Assembly (NCBI RefSeq): GCF_031844685.1
Contig: NZ_CP134605.1
Span: 2,624,001 to 2,688,000 of the forward strand
Source: Streptomyces sp. ITFR-21
GTDB taxonomy: Bacteria; Actinomycetota; Actinomycetes; Streptomycetales; Streptomycetaceae
Direction of reading: 5' to 3'
DNA: 64,000 nucleotides
Positions 35,777 to 43,399 of the stretch are shown in pieces; position 1 is the first letter of the stretch, and every line of letters begins with the position of its first letter. A program made the position numbers and the translations under genes. Below the pieces are notes generated by a model. That model ran no database searches, was not told the origin of the DNA, and worked only from the letters and a program-made list of their open reading frames with translations.

Positions 35777-35866
35777 TCAACAGCGGGGACACACGCTCGC
35801 GCCGACGCGCAGGAGATCCACGTGGAGCCTCCGGGTCAGTGCTGGGGTCCTGGTCACGTGGACCAT
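35777..35866 (-). CDS. Cysteine-containing leader peptide (putative attenuator)
   Basis: A 29-codon frame from ATG 35866 (or GTG 35857, 26 codons) ends TRRLHVDLLRVGASVCPRC. The RxHVDLxRVxS core with terminal cysteines is the pattern of actinobacterial cysteine leader peptides found upstream of sulfur and cysteine-related uptake genes. No clear ribosome binding site precedes the ATG, which fits leaderless translation often seen for such peptides. The stop is 248 bases before the start of the binding-protein gene on the same strand. Ribosome stalling at the Cys codons when cysteine is scarce could raise transporter expression; this is inferred from the family. Confidence 0.75.
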   Translation of the reverse strand: MVHVTRTPALTRRLHVDLLRVGASVCPRC

Positions 35867-36071
35867 TGAAGCAGCGGGGCCGGTAGGCCACAACGGGCCA
35901 TGTGTTGCAGGTTCACGACGCCGTGCGGACCGGCGGTGCGGCGCCGCGGGCCCGGGGCCGGGGCGCACCGGCGGCACCGGCGGCACCGGCGGCACCGCGG
36001 GTGCGGACGCGCGGCGGTGCCGGCGGGGGTGCCGGCGGGGGGTGCGGCCCGGCCGCCGGGTCCGGACGCGG

Positions 36072-36108
36072 CGGTGCCGCCGGGCGCGTGAGGCGCCCGG
36101 CGGCACCG
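36072..36108 (-). terminator. Terminator hairpin after the GH87-like gene
   Basis: A perfect 16-bp stem (36072-36087 with 36093-36108) with a 5-base loop lies 25 bases downstream of the stop codon at 36133 on the minus strand. There is no T tract. Confidence 0.65.
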
Positions 36109-36132
36109 GGCCGGGGGTCGGACGGGGTCGGG

Positions 36133-39100
36133 TCAGCTGTTCCAGACCTGGAACTCCGAGAGCTGTCCGGCCGGCCAGCCGGAGTTGGCGGTGATGTTCA
36201 CCCGGAAGTAGCGCTGGGTGGTGGCCGGGAAGGTGATGGTGACGGTGTTGTTGCCGTTCGGGTCGAAGGTGTAGGTCGCCGACGCCTGCACCGTGCTGAA
36301 CGTGGAGCCGTCGGTGCTCGCCAGCAGGGACAGGGTCTGGGTGCGGACCCCCCAGCCGGCGGGCAGTCGCAGGACGACGCGGGACGCGCTCTGCGCGGAG
36401 CCGAGGTCGACCTGGACCCACTGCGGGAAGGCGCTGTTGGCGCTCTCCCAGTAGGTGGACTGGTTGTTGTCCGTCACCGCGGCGGAGCCGTACGTCTGGG
36501 TGTGGCTGGACTCGCCGGTGGCCTTGCCCGCGGCCAGGTTGGTGCTGGTGGCACCGGCGCCGGTGCCCGACAGGGCCACGGTGGTGGGGCTGTCGGACGC
36601 GCTGCCGGTGACGGTGACGCCGCCGGTACGGGTGCCGGAGGCGGTCGGCGTGAAGGTGACGCTGATCGTGCAGGAGGCACCGGCGGCTATGGACGTACCG
36701 CAGGTGTTGGTCTGCGCGAAGTCGCCGGCGGCCGCGATCGAGGAGACCGAGGCCGCGGCCGTGCCGGTGTTGGCCAGTGTGACGGTCTGCGCCGGGCTGG
36801 TGGTGTTCACCGTGCGGGCGGCGAAGGTCAGCGAGGCCGGCGAGGCGGCGAGCGTCGCCGTCGCCGGGGAGCCGCCGCCGGTGGCGAAGGCGAGGCTGTT
36901 GAGGTTCCAGCCGCCCTGGTCCTGGTTGACGGTCAGCACCTGCTGGCCGGCCGGCAGCGCGACCTGGGCCGTGACCGTGGCCCAGGTCTGGAAGCCGCCG
37001 GTCGCCGGGATGGTGACGGCCCCGCTCAGGTTCGTACCCGACGCGTTGGACAGGTGCAGCGCGCCGCTCACCGCGCTCGGCGCCGCCACCCGCAGGCTCA
37101 CGGTGTAGGTGCCGGCCGTGGCCGCGTTGACCGTGTAGCGGAACCACTGCCCGCCCGTGGTCCAGCCGAGGTCGTAGCCGCCGCCGGTGTCCGAGGTGGA
37201 CTCCAGGTTGACGCCGTCGGCCCGGTAGTTGTTGCCGGATCCGTTGACCGAGGTGACGTTGTAGGCCAGGCCCTGGCCGCCGGTGTCGTAGTTCTCGGCC
37301 TGGACGGTGCCCGGCAGCGGGGCCGCGGTGCCGCCGAAAGGCGCCTCGACCGGGGTGCCGCCCTGCCAGTTGTTGTTGCTCAGCGTCGCGGTGAAGCCGC
37401 TGGAGTTGTTGGCGAACGCGGTGGCGCCGGCCTTCAGCCCGGTGACGGTGTTGCCGGTGATGGTGGCCGACCCGGTGGGCGCCGGGTAGAACGACGGCGA
37501 GATCACGACGCCGTTGCGGCCCGGGTCGGTGATCGTGTTGTTCTGCAGCAGCGTGTTGGTCGAGGTGGAGAAACCGACCGCGTCGTAGAGGGAGTTGGCC
37601 ACGGTGTTGTTGGTCACGGTGACGTGGTCGACGACGCCGGTGTTCTGGCCGTCGCCGCCGTTGCCGATGTGCAGCGCGGGCTGGCCCTGGCTGTAGGCGT
37701 TGCCGCCGGACCGCAGCACGACGTTGCCGGAGACCGTCGCGGACAGCAGGTCACTGCCGTTGACGCCGAAGCGGCCGGCGCCCAGGCCGATGTACCGCGC
37801 GGTGTCGCTGATGTAGTTGTCGCTGACCAGGTGGCCGCTGCCGCCGTAGATCCCGATGCCCTTGCCGCCCCACGGCGCGACCGTGGTGTTGTCGGTCATC
37901 GTGATGTCGGTCATCGGGTTGTAGTAGGTCGTGCTGCTGCCGTTGGTGTTGTAGCTGACCGAGTTGATCGCCATCGCGTCGTCGCCGGTGCCGCGGACGA
38001 AGTTGTTGGTGGCGGTCAGGTTGTTGCCGCTGCTCGCGTTGAGCGACACGTTGTTGAGGTTGATGCCGTCGGCCCAGATCGAGGTCAGCCGGCTGTTCTC
38101 GACCTTCCCGCCGGTGCCCGAGGCCCAGAAGCCGGACATGGTGTGCTGCGTCCAGATGCCGTTGGCCAGCCAGTCGGTGCCGGTGGTGTCCATGGCGCCG
38201 CCGTCGCCGCCGATGGTGCTGCGGCTGACCGCGTTGGCGTCGATGTGGAAGTTCTGCACGGTGCACGACGTCACCGAGAACAGCGCCGCCAGCGGCGTGT
38301 TGTTGGGCACCGGCACGTCGCGGTAGACCGTGCTGTACCACTGTCCGGCGCCGGCGATGGTGATGCCCTGCGCCTGGAGGCCGTTGGTGCCCTTCACGTA
38401 GAAGGTGCCCTGCGGGATCCAGAGGACCTTGCCCTGGGACTGCGCCTGGTTGATGCAGTTCTGGATGGCCGGGCCGCTGTCCACCGACTGGGCGTCGGCG
38501 GACCCGTTGGTCGGGATGTCGTCCGCGACCGCGCCGCAGCTGGTGATGGAGATCGAGTTGGCGGGCTGGGCGAGCGGCGCCGGCGGGTTCTCCACGTCGA
38601 CGACGTCGACGTCGTAAAACGACGCGCTGTTGGCGGCGTCCTTCTGCAGCGAGAAGGTGCTGCCGGGGGCGATGGCCGCGCCGGTGACGAAGGTGTGCGC
38701 CTCGTCGAAGAAGACCCGGGGCGAGCCGTCCGCCGGGTTCTGGTTGTCGCTGGTGTTGTAGTTGTCGTTGCCCTCGTACACCCACGTCTGCTTGGAGTTG
38801 AGGTTCAACGCCTGCCGGAACGTGCCGTTGACGTACAGGTCCAGCGTGCCGGTGATGCCGCCGCCGGCGGCGGAGTCGGGCAGGCTGGCCCGGACGTTGA
38901 TGAAGCTGATCGGCGCGCCGGTGGTGTTCGTCCACTGCACCGACTGGCCGGTGCCGGCGAGGTGGACGTACGCGTGCCCGGACGCCTCCAGCGCGGCGCT
39001 GGAGTACTGGGTCGTCGGGGCGGCCGTCAGCGACACCGCGCCGGCGCCGCCGCCCAGGGTGCCCGCTTCGGCCTCATAGGTGGTGAACGGCGTGGTGGCG

Positions 39101-39303
39101 CCCGCCTCCGCCGCGGCGGGGGCCAACTGGACGGCGGCGCGGGGCGCCGCGGCGGCGGGAGCTGTCGCGGGGCTGGTGGCGGGGCTGGTGGCGGCGCCGG
39201 CCGGTGCGAAGGACATCCACACCATGCCGCTCGCGGCGGCAAGGGCCACCGCCAGGCGCGGGACGAGCCCGACGGCACGTAAAGGTCGGGAGTTCTCACG
39301 CAT
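36133..39303 (-). CDS. Secreted alpha-1,3-glucanase-like enzyme (GH87 type) with carbohydrate-binding domains
   Basis: The 1056-residue protein starts at ATG 39303 after GAAGGAGC. A signal peptide (about 1-36) is followed by a CBM6/35-like domain (TTYEAEAGTLGGG to DVDVVDVENPP). The catalytic part is a right-handed beta-helix with SIWADGINLNNVS and GTGDDAMAINS; the paired aspartates fit the catalytic residues of GH87 alpha-1,3-glucanases (mycodextranases, mutanases). A second CBM6/35-like domain (TVQAENYDTGGQG), an immunoglobulin-like anchor domain (LTFAARTVNTTSPAQTVTL) and a C-terminal F5/8 type C (CBM32) domain ending FRVNITANSGWPAGQLSEF follow. It likely digests fungal cell-wall or dental-type alpha-glucan outside the cell. 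GH49 or another beta-helix family is the main alternative. Confidence 0.75.
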   Translation of the reverse strand: MRENSRPLRAVGLVPRLAVALAAASGMVWMSFAPAGAATSPATSPATAPAAAAPRAAVQLAPAAAEAGATTPFTTYEAEAGTLGGGAGAVSLTAAPTTQYSSAALEASGHAYVHLAGTGQSVQWTNTTGAPISFINVRASLPDSAAGGGITGTLDLYVNGTFRQALNLNSKQTWVYEGNDNYNTSDNQNPADGSPRVFFDEAHTFVTGAAIAPGSTFSLQKDAANSASFYDVDVVDVENPPAPLAQPANSISITSCGAVADDIPTNGSADAQSVDSGPAIQNCINQAQSQGKVLWIPQGTFYVKGTNGLQAQGITIAGAGQWYSTVYRDVPVPNNTPLAALFSVTSCTVQNFHIDANAVSRSTIGGDGGAMDTTGTDWLANGIWTQHTMSGFWASGTGGKVENSRLTSIWADGINLNNVSLNASSGNNLTATNNFVRGTGDDAMAINSVSYNTNGSSTTYYNPMTDITMTDNTTVAPWGGKGIGIYGGSGHLVSDNYISDTARYIGLGAGRFGVNGSDLLSATVSGNVVLRSGGNAYSQGQPALHIGNGGDGQNTGVVDHVTVTNNTVANSLYDAVGFSTSTNTLLQNNTITDPGRNGVVISPSFYPAPTGSATITGNTVTGLKAGATAFANNSSGFTATLSNNNWQGGTPVEAPFGGTAAPLPGTVQAENYDTGGQGLAYNVTSVNGSGNNYRADGVNLESTSDTGGGYDLGWTTGGQWFRYTVNAATAGTYTVSLRVAAPSAVSGALHLSNASGTNLSGAVTIPATGGFQTWATVTAQVALPAGQQVLTVNQDQGGWNLNSLAFATGGGSPATATLAASPASLTFAARTVNTTSPAQTVTLANTGTAAASVSSIAAAGDFAQTNTCGTSIAAGASCTISVTFTPTASGTRTGGVTVTGSASDSPTTVALSGTGAGATSTNLAAGKATGESSHTQTYGSAAVTDNNQSTYWESANSAFPQWVQVDLGSAQSASRVVLRLPAGWGVRTQTLSLLASTDGSTFSTVQASATYTFDPNGNNTVTITFPATTQRYFRVNITANSGWPAGQLSEFQVWNS

Positions 39304-39398
39304 CGGATGCTCCTTCGAGGAACTCGGGTAACCGGCGCCCCGACCGTACAGAGCGGGTGGGGGCGCCGCAAGGTTCCGATCTGGTAAAGAAATTATTG

Positions 39399-39409
39399 AA
39401 CAGACTGTT
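39399..39409. promoter_or_regulatory. Candidate operator palindrome aacagactgtt
   Basis: An 11-bp inverted repeat around one central base lies in the most AT-rich patch of this area, about 95 bases upstream of the secreted glucanase start. Sugar-responsive repressors often bind such sites; the regulator is unknown. Confidence 0.3.
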
Positions 39410-39646
39410 GGAAGAGAGCGTATGAAGTGGACCTGGCTTGAGTGATAGATCCCATGACTCAGCGTCGTTGATCCACTGCGGCGCCAACCGCGGACCGGGG
39501 TCAGGGCGGCCGGGCTCCTTGGCGGGAGTCGGCCGGGTCGCTTCGCGCCGTCATGGCGGCGGGCGAGGCATCCGACCTTTCCGCCCACCCGCGGGCCGGC
39601 GGAACCGGAGCGGTTTGTGGGCGATCCGCGCGGCGGGGGCGTCCAC

Positions 39647-39730
39647 GGGCGGCGGGCGGCGGGCGGCGGGCGGCGGGCGGCAGGCGGCAGGCAGCAGGCA
39701 GCAGGCAGCAGGCAGCAGGCAGCAGGCAGC
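39647..39730. repeat. 7-bp tandem repeat (about 12 units)
   Basis: Units change stepwise from gggcggc (five) through aggcggc (one) to aggcagc (about six). The array is non-coding as far as I can see. Confidence 0.9.
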
Positions 39731-39789
39731 AGGCAGGACGTTCTCATACGAGGGCATCTCGGCCGTAAAGGCAGGTGATATCCCCGCAC

Positions 39790-40132
39790 AGCCGTCGGGC
39801 GCGCCCTTCAACGTGCGCTACCTCTCGTTCCCCCTGCCCACCGCGCCGGCCCGGACGCCCACACCGAGGAGTCCTTCACGATCACCCAGGACGCGCTCGG
39901 GCCCGTCTACCCGGTCATCGTGCCGCCCGGCGGATAAATCCCCAAGCAGAGCCCGGGGTCCGGCTACCGGACCGGGACCGAACCCTACGTCACCGGCCGG
40001 TACCAGCAGATCGGCGACCTGACACCGGGCACGTACATCACGCGCACGCAGAAGCCGGACTCCCCGCTGCGCTCGCTCAGCACACCGCGCTACGACGTCG
40101 AGGGCGGCCCCGGCACCACCGGCTGCTGCTGA
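39790..40132 (+). pseudogene. Decayed small gene of unknown family at the left edge of the transposon
   Basis: The forward strand reads GAPFNVRYLSFPLPTAP, then in another frame EESFTITQDALGPVYPVIVP PGG followed by a taa, and after it PKQSPGSGYRTGTEPYVTGR and RYDVEGGPGTTGCC. The parts look like one small secreted-type protein broken by a frameshift and an in-frame stop. I do not recognise the family. The Tn3-type element starts 25 bases after the last piece. Confidence 0.35.
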
Positions 40133-40156
40133 AGCCCTGCCTGCGGAGCGCGGGTC

Positions 40157-40194
40157 GGGGGCGGAGGGACATCCGTGTCAGATCGTGCGCTAAG
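40157..40194 (+). repeat. Left 38-bp terminal inverted repeat
   Basis: Starts ggggg and ends gtgcgctaag; its complement is at 42821-42858 with two mismatches. Confidence 0.92.
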
Positions 40195-40283
40195 GGTTTG
40201 CCTCGTTGTTCGGTGCTTCGACCTTGGGTGATTGAGTGCCTGAGCCTTCGTGGGTCGTTGTTGTCGATCCTCGGAGAGCTGTT

Positions 40284-40412
40284 GTGGCGGTCGAGTTTCT
40301 GACGGATGAGCAGGCGGACCGGTACGGGTCGTTCCACGAGGCGCCCTCGCGGGCGGAGCTGGAGCGGTACTTCTTCCTGGACGACGCGGACCGGGAGGCG
40401 GTGCAGCCGTGA
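40284..40412 (+). pseudogene. N-terminal fragment of a Tn3-family transposase
   Basis: From GTG 40284 the 42 codons read VAVEFLTDEQADRYGSFHEA then LERYFFLDDADREAV and stop. This is the DUF4158 N-terminus of actinobacterial Tn3-type transposases, which are about 1,000 residues long. The rest is deleted. Confidence 0.75.
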
Positions 40413-40483
40413 GCGACCAGCTCCCCGAACTGCCCGGCGGGCTGCGGCCTCTGCGCGACAAGCACGCCGCTGACGACGAGTGA
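40409..40483 (+). pseudogene. Possible C-terminal fragment of the same transposase
   Basis: A 24-codon frame beginning with GTG 40409 (overlapping the previous stop) reads SDQLPELPGGLRPLRDKHAA. Actinobacterial Tn3 transposases often end with a similar LRPLRD tail, so the internal part may have been removed by one deletion. The match is short. Confidence 0.4.
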
Positions 40484-40547
40484 GCGTCAGCCTGGAGCCA
40501 TCCCCGTGGTTTAGGGGTGCGGACGGGCTGCTCGGGGCTGCGGGAAG

Positions 40548-41393
40548 TCAGTCCCGAACCGGTGTGGCCGGACTGATGTCGTACGCCTTCTGCACGAGGG
40601 CGGGGGGGCTGCCGTCGTTGAGCTTCCGGTCCCACAAGGCGTCTACTTGCCGGCGGGCCTGTGGCTCCATCTCTTCGGGCAGCAAGTTGCGGTAGCGGCT
40701 CTCCTCGCCGAGCAGGACGCGCACCGTGCGCTCGTAGACCGGTTCGGGGTCGTACTGCTCGTGCGGGAAGGCCAGTTCGGCGTAGTCGTAGAGGCGGTCG
40801 GCGGGGTCGTCGCGCCATTCCTTCCACGTCTCGAACATGGTGTCGTTGAAGCCGGTCAGGAACGGGCCGGGGTTGATCGTGGCGACCGTGACGCCGAACT
40901 CGGCCAGCTCCTGGTCCAGCGCGTCGGCGAACGCCTCCACCGCGTGCTTCGATCCGGCGTAGGCACCGGTGAACGGGTCGACGGTGAGTCCGGCGACCGA
41001 GGACATGAAGACGATGCGCCCACTGCGACGCGCGGCCATCTGCCGGGCGATGCCCTGGGTGAGCAGGACGGGCCCGAAGACGTTGACCTCGAACTGCCGA
41101 CGCAACCGTTCCTCGGGGATGTCGGCGGTGGCACCGCCCTCGGAGACCCCGGCGTTGTTGAGGAGGACCTCGACGTCCCAGGACCAGGCGTTCTCGCGGT
41201 CGCCGGGGTCGGTGACGTCGAGTTTCTCCACGCGCAGTTCGACGCCCCGCTCGCGCGCCTCGGCGCGCACCGCGCTGACCTGGGCGATGATCTCCACGCC
41301 CGCGATCACCTGGTGCCCGGCCGCCGCGAGTCGCAGCGCGACCTCTTTGCCGAAGCCGCTGCCCGCTCCGGTGATGAGAATCGGTCCCGCCAT
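40548..41393 (-). CDS. Short-chain dehydrogenase/reductase (transposon cargo)
   Basis: The 281-residue protein starts at ATG 41393. It is a classical SDR: ILITGAGSGFGKEVALRL (TGxxxGxG), LLNNAGVSEGG (NNAG), FMSSVAGLTVDPFTGAYAGS KH (catalytic Ser and YxxxK) and ATINPGPFLTGF. It probably reduces or oxidises a small carbonyl or alcohol compound with NAD(P)H. It is carried in the Tn3-type element together with a GlcG-like gene on the same strand, 92 bases downstream of it. The substrate is unknown. Confidence 0.85.
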   Translation of the reverse strand: MAGPILITGAGSGFGKEVALRLAAAGHQVIAGVEIIAQVSAVRAEARERGVELRVEKLDVTDPGDRENAWSWDVEVLLNNAGVSEGGATADIPEERLRRQFEVNVFGPVLLTQGIARQMAARRSGRIVFMSSVAGLTVDPFTGAYAGSKHAVEAFADALDQELAEFGVTVATINPGPFLTGFNDTMFETWKEWRDDPADRLYDYAELAFPHEQYDPEPVYERTVRVLLGEESRYRNLLPEEMEPQARRQVDALWDRKLNDGSPPALVQKAYDISPATPVRD

Positions 41394-41485
41394 GGTCGTC
41401 GAACCTTCCTGTGCTGGTGTCCGGCCTGTTCCGGGCACCGATCCCCAGATGCCCCGCCCAGCCGCTGTACCCGCGCCCGGCTTGT

Positions 41486-41896
41486 CTACAAGGCCGCGAC
41501 CGCGGCCTTGGCCACGGCGGTGTCCTGCTCCTGCGAGCCGCCGCTGACCCCGACCGCGCCCGCCACCTCTCCATCGGCCCTGAGAGGGACCCCGCCCGCG
41601 AAGACCAGCACCCGGCCCAGCCCGGACAGGGCCATGCCCCAGAACTGCCCGCCCGGCTCGGAGTCCCGGGCCAGATCGCCGGTGGCCGACCGGAACAGAA
41701 CGCTGGTGTGCGCCTTGTCGATGGAATGCTCGATGCTGCCGAGCCGGGCTCCGTCCATCCGCGCGTGAGCGACCAGGCTGCCGCCTGCATCCGCGACGGC
41801 GATGTTGCCGGGGGAACCGATACGGTCCGCCTCAGCGATGCCCGCGTCGATGATCCGGCGGGCATCGCTGAGACCCACGGTATGTGTACTGCGCAT
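41486..41896 (-). CDS. GlcG/HbpS family protein (transposon cargo)
   Basis: The 136-residue protein starts at ATG 41896. LSDARRIIDAGIAEADRIG, NIAVADAGGSLVAHARMDGA and VFAGGVPLRADGEVAGAVGVSG are the GlcG/HbpS (DUF336) pattern. Family members bind heme or cobalamin-like cofactors (HbpS) or occur beside catabolic oxidoreductases. Its place directly upstream of an SDR on the same strand suggests joint expression, possibly for breakdown or detoxification of a small molecule. Confidence 0.85.
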   Translation of the reverse strand: MRSTHTVGLSDARRIIDAGIAEADRIGSPGNIAVADAGGSLVAHARMDGARLGSIEHSIDKAHTSVLFRSATGDLARDSEPGGQFWGMALSGLGRVLVFAGGVPLRADGEVAGAVGVSGGSQEQDTAVAKAAVAAL

Positions 41897-41972
41897 ACGA
41901 GAGACGGTAGATCCTGGAACGGCAGGACGCCATTCGGCAGACCCGTTCGCGCGGCACGCCCAGAGCGGTGAC

Positions 41973-42711
41973 TCAGCGCCGGGCATCGCCGGGCACGAGG
42001 AGGCTGGTTAGCTCCGAGATCGCCTCGTGCGAGGGCTTGAAGTAGCGGCGGACGTTCTCCGGCTTCTTGTGCCTTGACTTCGCCATCAGCATCAGCGGGG
42101 AGGCCCCTTGTACGCCGAGTTCGGTCAGCCCCGGGCGCTCTTGGCCTTGACCGGGCAGCGGCGGGCGGCGAGGTCCAGGTCCTCGATGTTCACGTCGAGG
42201 ATCTCCTCCGCGCGGCGCAGGTCTCGTAGAGCATCCGCCACAGCGCCTTCTCCCGCAGGTGGACCTCGCGGCGGGCGATGAGCCGGTCCACGGCCATCTT
42301 CGAGCGGGCCGGAGTCTCGGAGTCCGGCACCGCCAGCCGCTTCGTCCCGGCCGGGACCCGCGGGCCGTCGTAGCCGTACTGCGCACACCAGCCCAGCCGG
42401 GACAGGACGGCCGCCCGGCGGGCGTTCCAGGTGTTGACCGCCGCGGTGCCCCGCAGCAGCTCCAGGGCTTCGCCGATCTCGTCGTCCGCGACCGACCCGA
42501 GCGGGCGGGCCTCCCCGATCCGCTCGGCGGTCCTGCCGACCCCGACCCCGTAGCTACGGACGGTGTTCGGGTTGCGGAGCGAGTCGAGGAAGGCGTCGGC
42601 CGCCGCGCGGACGGTCAACGCCTTCCCGGCCGGCAGTTGCACGACGGTGGGCACCGCTTCCCCTTGCCACGGATAACAGGGCCGCTTCACGTACGGCCCC
42701 GAGAAAGTCAC
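41973..42711 (-). pseudogene. Decayed tyrosine recombinase of the transposon
   Basis: A probable start is GTG 42654 after AGGGGAAGC; an open frame extends to 42711. It reads [27 protein letters not shown], the SAM-like N-terminal core-binding domain, then WRMLYETCA at the first catalytic arginine. There the frame changes to [19 protein letters not shown] and later to [20 protein letters not shown] with the end containing the probable catalytic tyrosine region (VRRYF). The middle of the catalytic domain (HxxR) is missing. Frameshifts and deletion make it inactive. Some Tn3-family elements (Tn4430 type) use a tyrosine recombinase, TnpI, to resolve cointegrates; this may be such an enzyme. Confidence 0.75.
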
Positions 42712-42753
42712 CGCAGGTGACGAACCAAAACTTTCAGATAACAGGGCGTTATC
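42672..42753. promoter_or_regulatory. Candidate internal recombination site of the transposon
   Basis: gataac at 42737-42742 and gttatc at 42748-42753 form an inverted repeat around a 5-base centre, the layout of a tyrosine recombinase core site. A direct copy of the first half, gataacaggg, lies at 42672-42681. The cluster sits directly before the recombinase gene and inside the right end of the element. Confidence 0.5.
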
Positions 42754-42820
42754 CGTGGAACGACTTCAGACCCGCCCCGAGGCCAACACCTCGCCGACCG
42801 CCCACCAGGGACGACGGACG

Positions 42821-42858
42821 CTTAGCGCACGATCTGACACGGATGTTCCTCAGCCCCC
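42821..42858 (-). repeat. Right 38-bp terminal inverted repeat
   Basis: Complement of 40157-40194 with two mismatches; followed by the gggtc target duplication at 42859-42863. Confidence 0.92.
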
Positions 42859-42918
42859 GGGTCATGGGGGCCGTGCCTTCCCGGAGCCCCGACCGGCGTC
42901 TCCCGGCCGCGGGCTTGC

Positions 42919-43047
42919 TCAGTGGCGGCCGTGGGCGCTGGAGGATGCGCCCCCGAGGAGCCGGGCGAGGGCCCGGAACGGCAGGGTGGTGACGGTGGCG
43001 ACGGCGCCGCCGATCTTTCCGAGGACATCCGCGATCGCACTGAGCAT
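42919..43047 (-). CDS. Small conserved-type protein, 42 residues
   Basis: ATG 43047 follows GGAAGG at 7 bases. The protein begins MLSAIADVLGKIGGAVATVT and continues TLPFRALARLLGGASSSAHG. The tail LPFRALARLxGGAS with a His/Arg end recurs in short Streptomyces proteins that I cannot assign a function. It is amphipathic and may contact the membrane. It lies just outside the right transposon end, 60 bases past the target duplication; the insertion did not break it. Confidence 0.6.
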   Translation of the reverse strand: MLSAIADVLGKIGGAVATVTTLPFRALARLLGGASSSAHGRH

Positions 43048-43399
43048 GACGGAACCTTCCGCTGGCCTTTTTTACGGGGTGCCCACCCAGGCTGGGCGAC
43101 GTCACGGCGGCGATCTGGGCGGGCCCGGCGGAACCGCGGCCCGCGGAACCCGGCTGCCCGCCGAGCCGAGCCGAGCCGAGCCGAGCCGAGTCGGGCCGAG
43201 TCGGGCCGAGTCGGGCCGGGCAGCCGAGGCCCGGGGTCAGCCGCCGAGCCGGGCGGACCGTGCAGCCCGGCTCCGCTCCGGGCCGATCCGCCCACCGAGG
43301 CCCGGGGCGGTGCCACCCGCCTTCCGCGGCGGTTCCCGCGCCCGTGCGGGTGCCGGCTGGGACCGGGGTTCGCACGGGCGTTCCCGCGGGAGCGGTGGT
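43048..43399. other. Repeat-rich stretch between small genes
   Basis: Contains short direct repeats (gccga and gtcgg units, about 43158-43220) and a possible terminator hairpin at 43339-43380. No gene is supported. Confidence 0.5.
43339..43380 (-). terminator. Possible hairpin after the DUF11 gene
   Basis: cgcccgtgcg at 43339-43348 pairs with cgcacgggcg at 43371-43380. It lies 20 bases past the stop on the minus strand, without a T tract. Confidence 0.4.

Larger units (their letters stand above)
39304..39789. other. Upstream region of the GH87-like gene
   Basis: About 490 bases without a supported gene. An unusually AT-rich patch (39384-39412) holds a palindrome, and a 12-unit 7-bp repeat array follows at 39647-39730. 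Confidence 0.5.
40157..42858. mobile_element. Non-autonomous Tn3-family transposon (2,702 bp)
   Basis: The ends are 38-bp inverted repeats (40157-40194 and 42821-42858) that match at 36 of 38 positions, begin with a run of G and end in ctaag, the Tn3-family terminal pattern. They are flanked by a perfect 5-bp direct repeat gggtc (40152-40156 and 42859-42863), the target duplication size of Tn3 elements. Inside are a transposase remnant in which only the ends remain, an SDR oxidoreductase and a GlcG/HbpS-like gene, and a decayed tyrosine recombinase. Without a full transposase it can move only if one is supplied in trans. The intact target duplication implies fairly recent single insertion. 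Confidence 0.9.

Noticed and set aside
35902..39282. A 1126-codon forward frame opposite the GH87-like gene
   Set aside because: Gly/Arg/Val-rich antisense shadow; the minus-strand frame has a signal peptide and recognisable carbohydrate-active domains.
39647..39730. 7-bp repeats considered as a CRISPR or iteron array
   Set aside because: Units are adjacent with no spacers, are too short for CRISPR, and there are no cas or replication genes nearby.
43158..43220. Short gccga/gtcgg repeats considered as a regulatory array
   Set aside because: Irregular GC-rich low complexity with no link to a promoter that I can identify.
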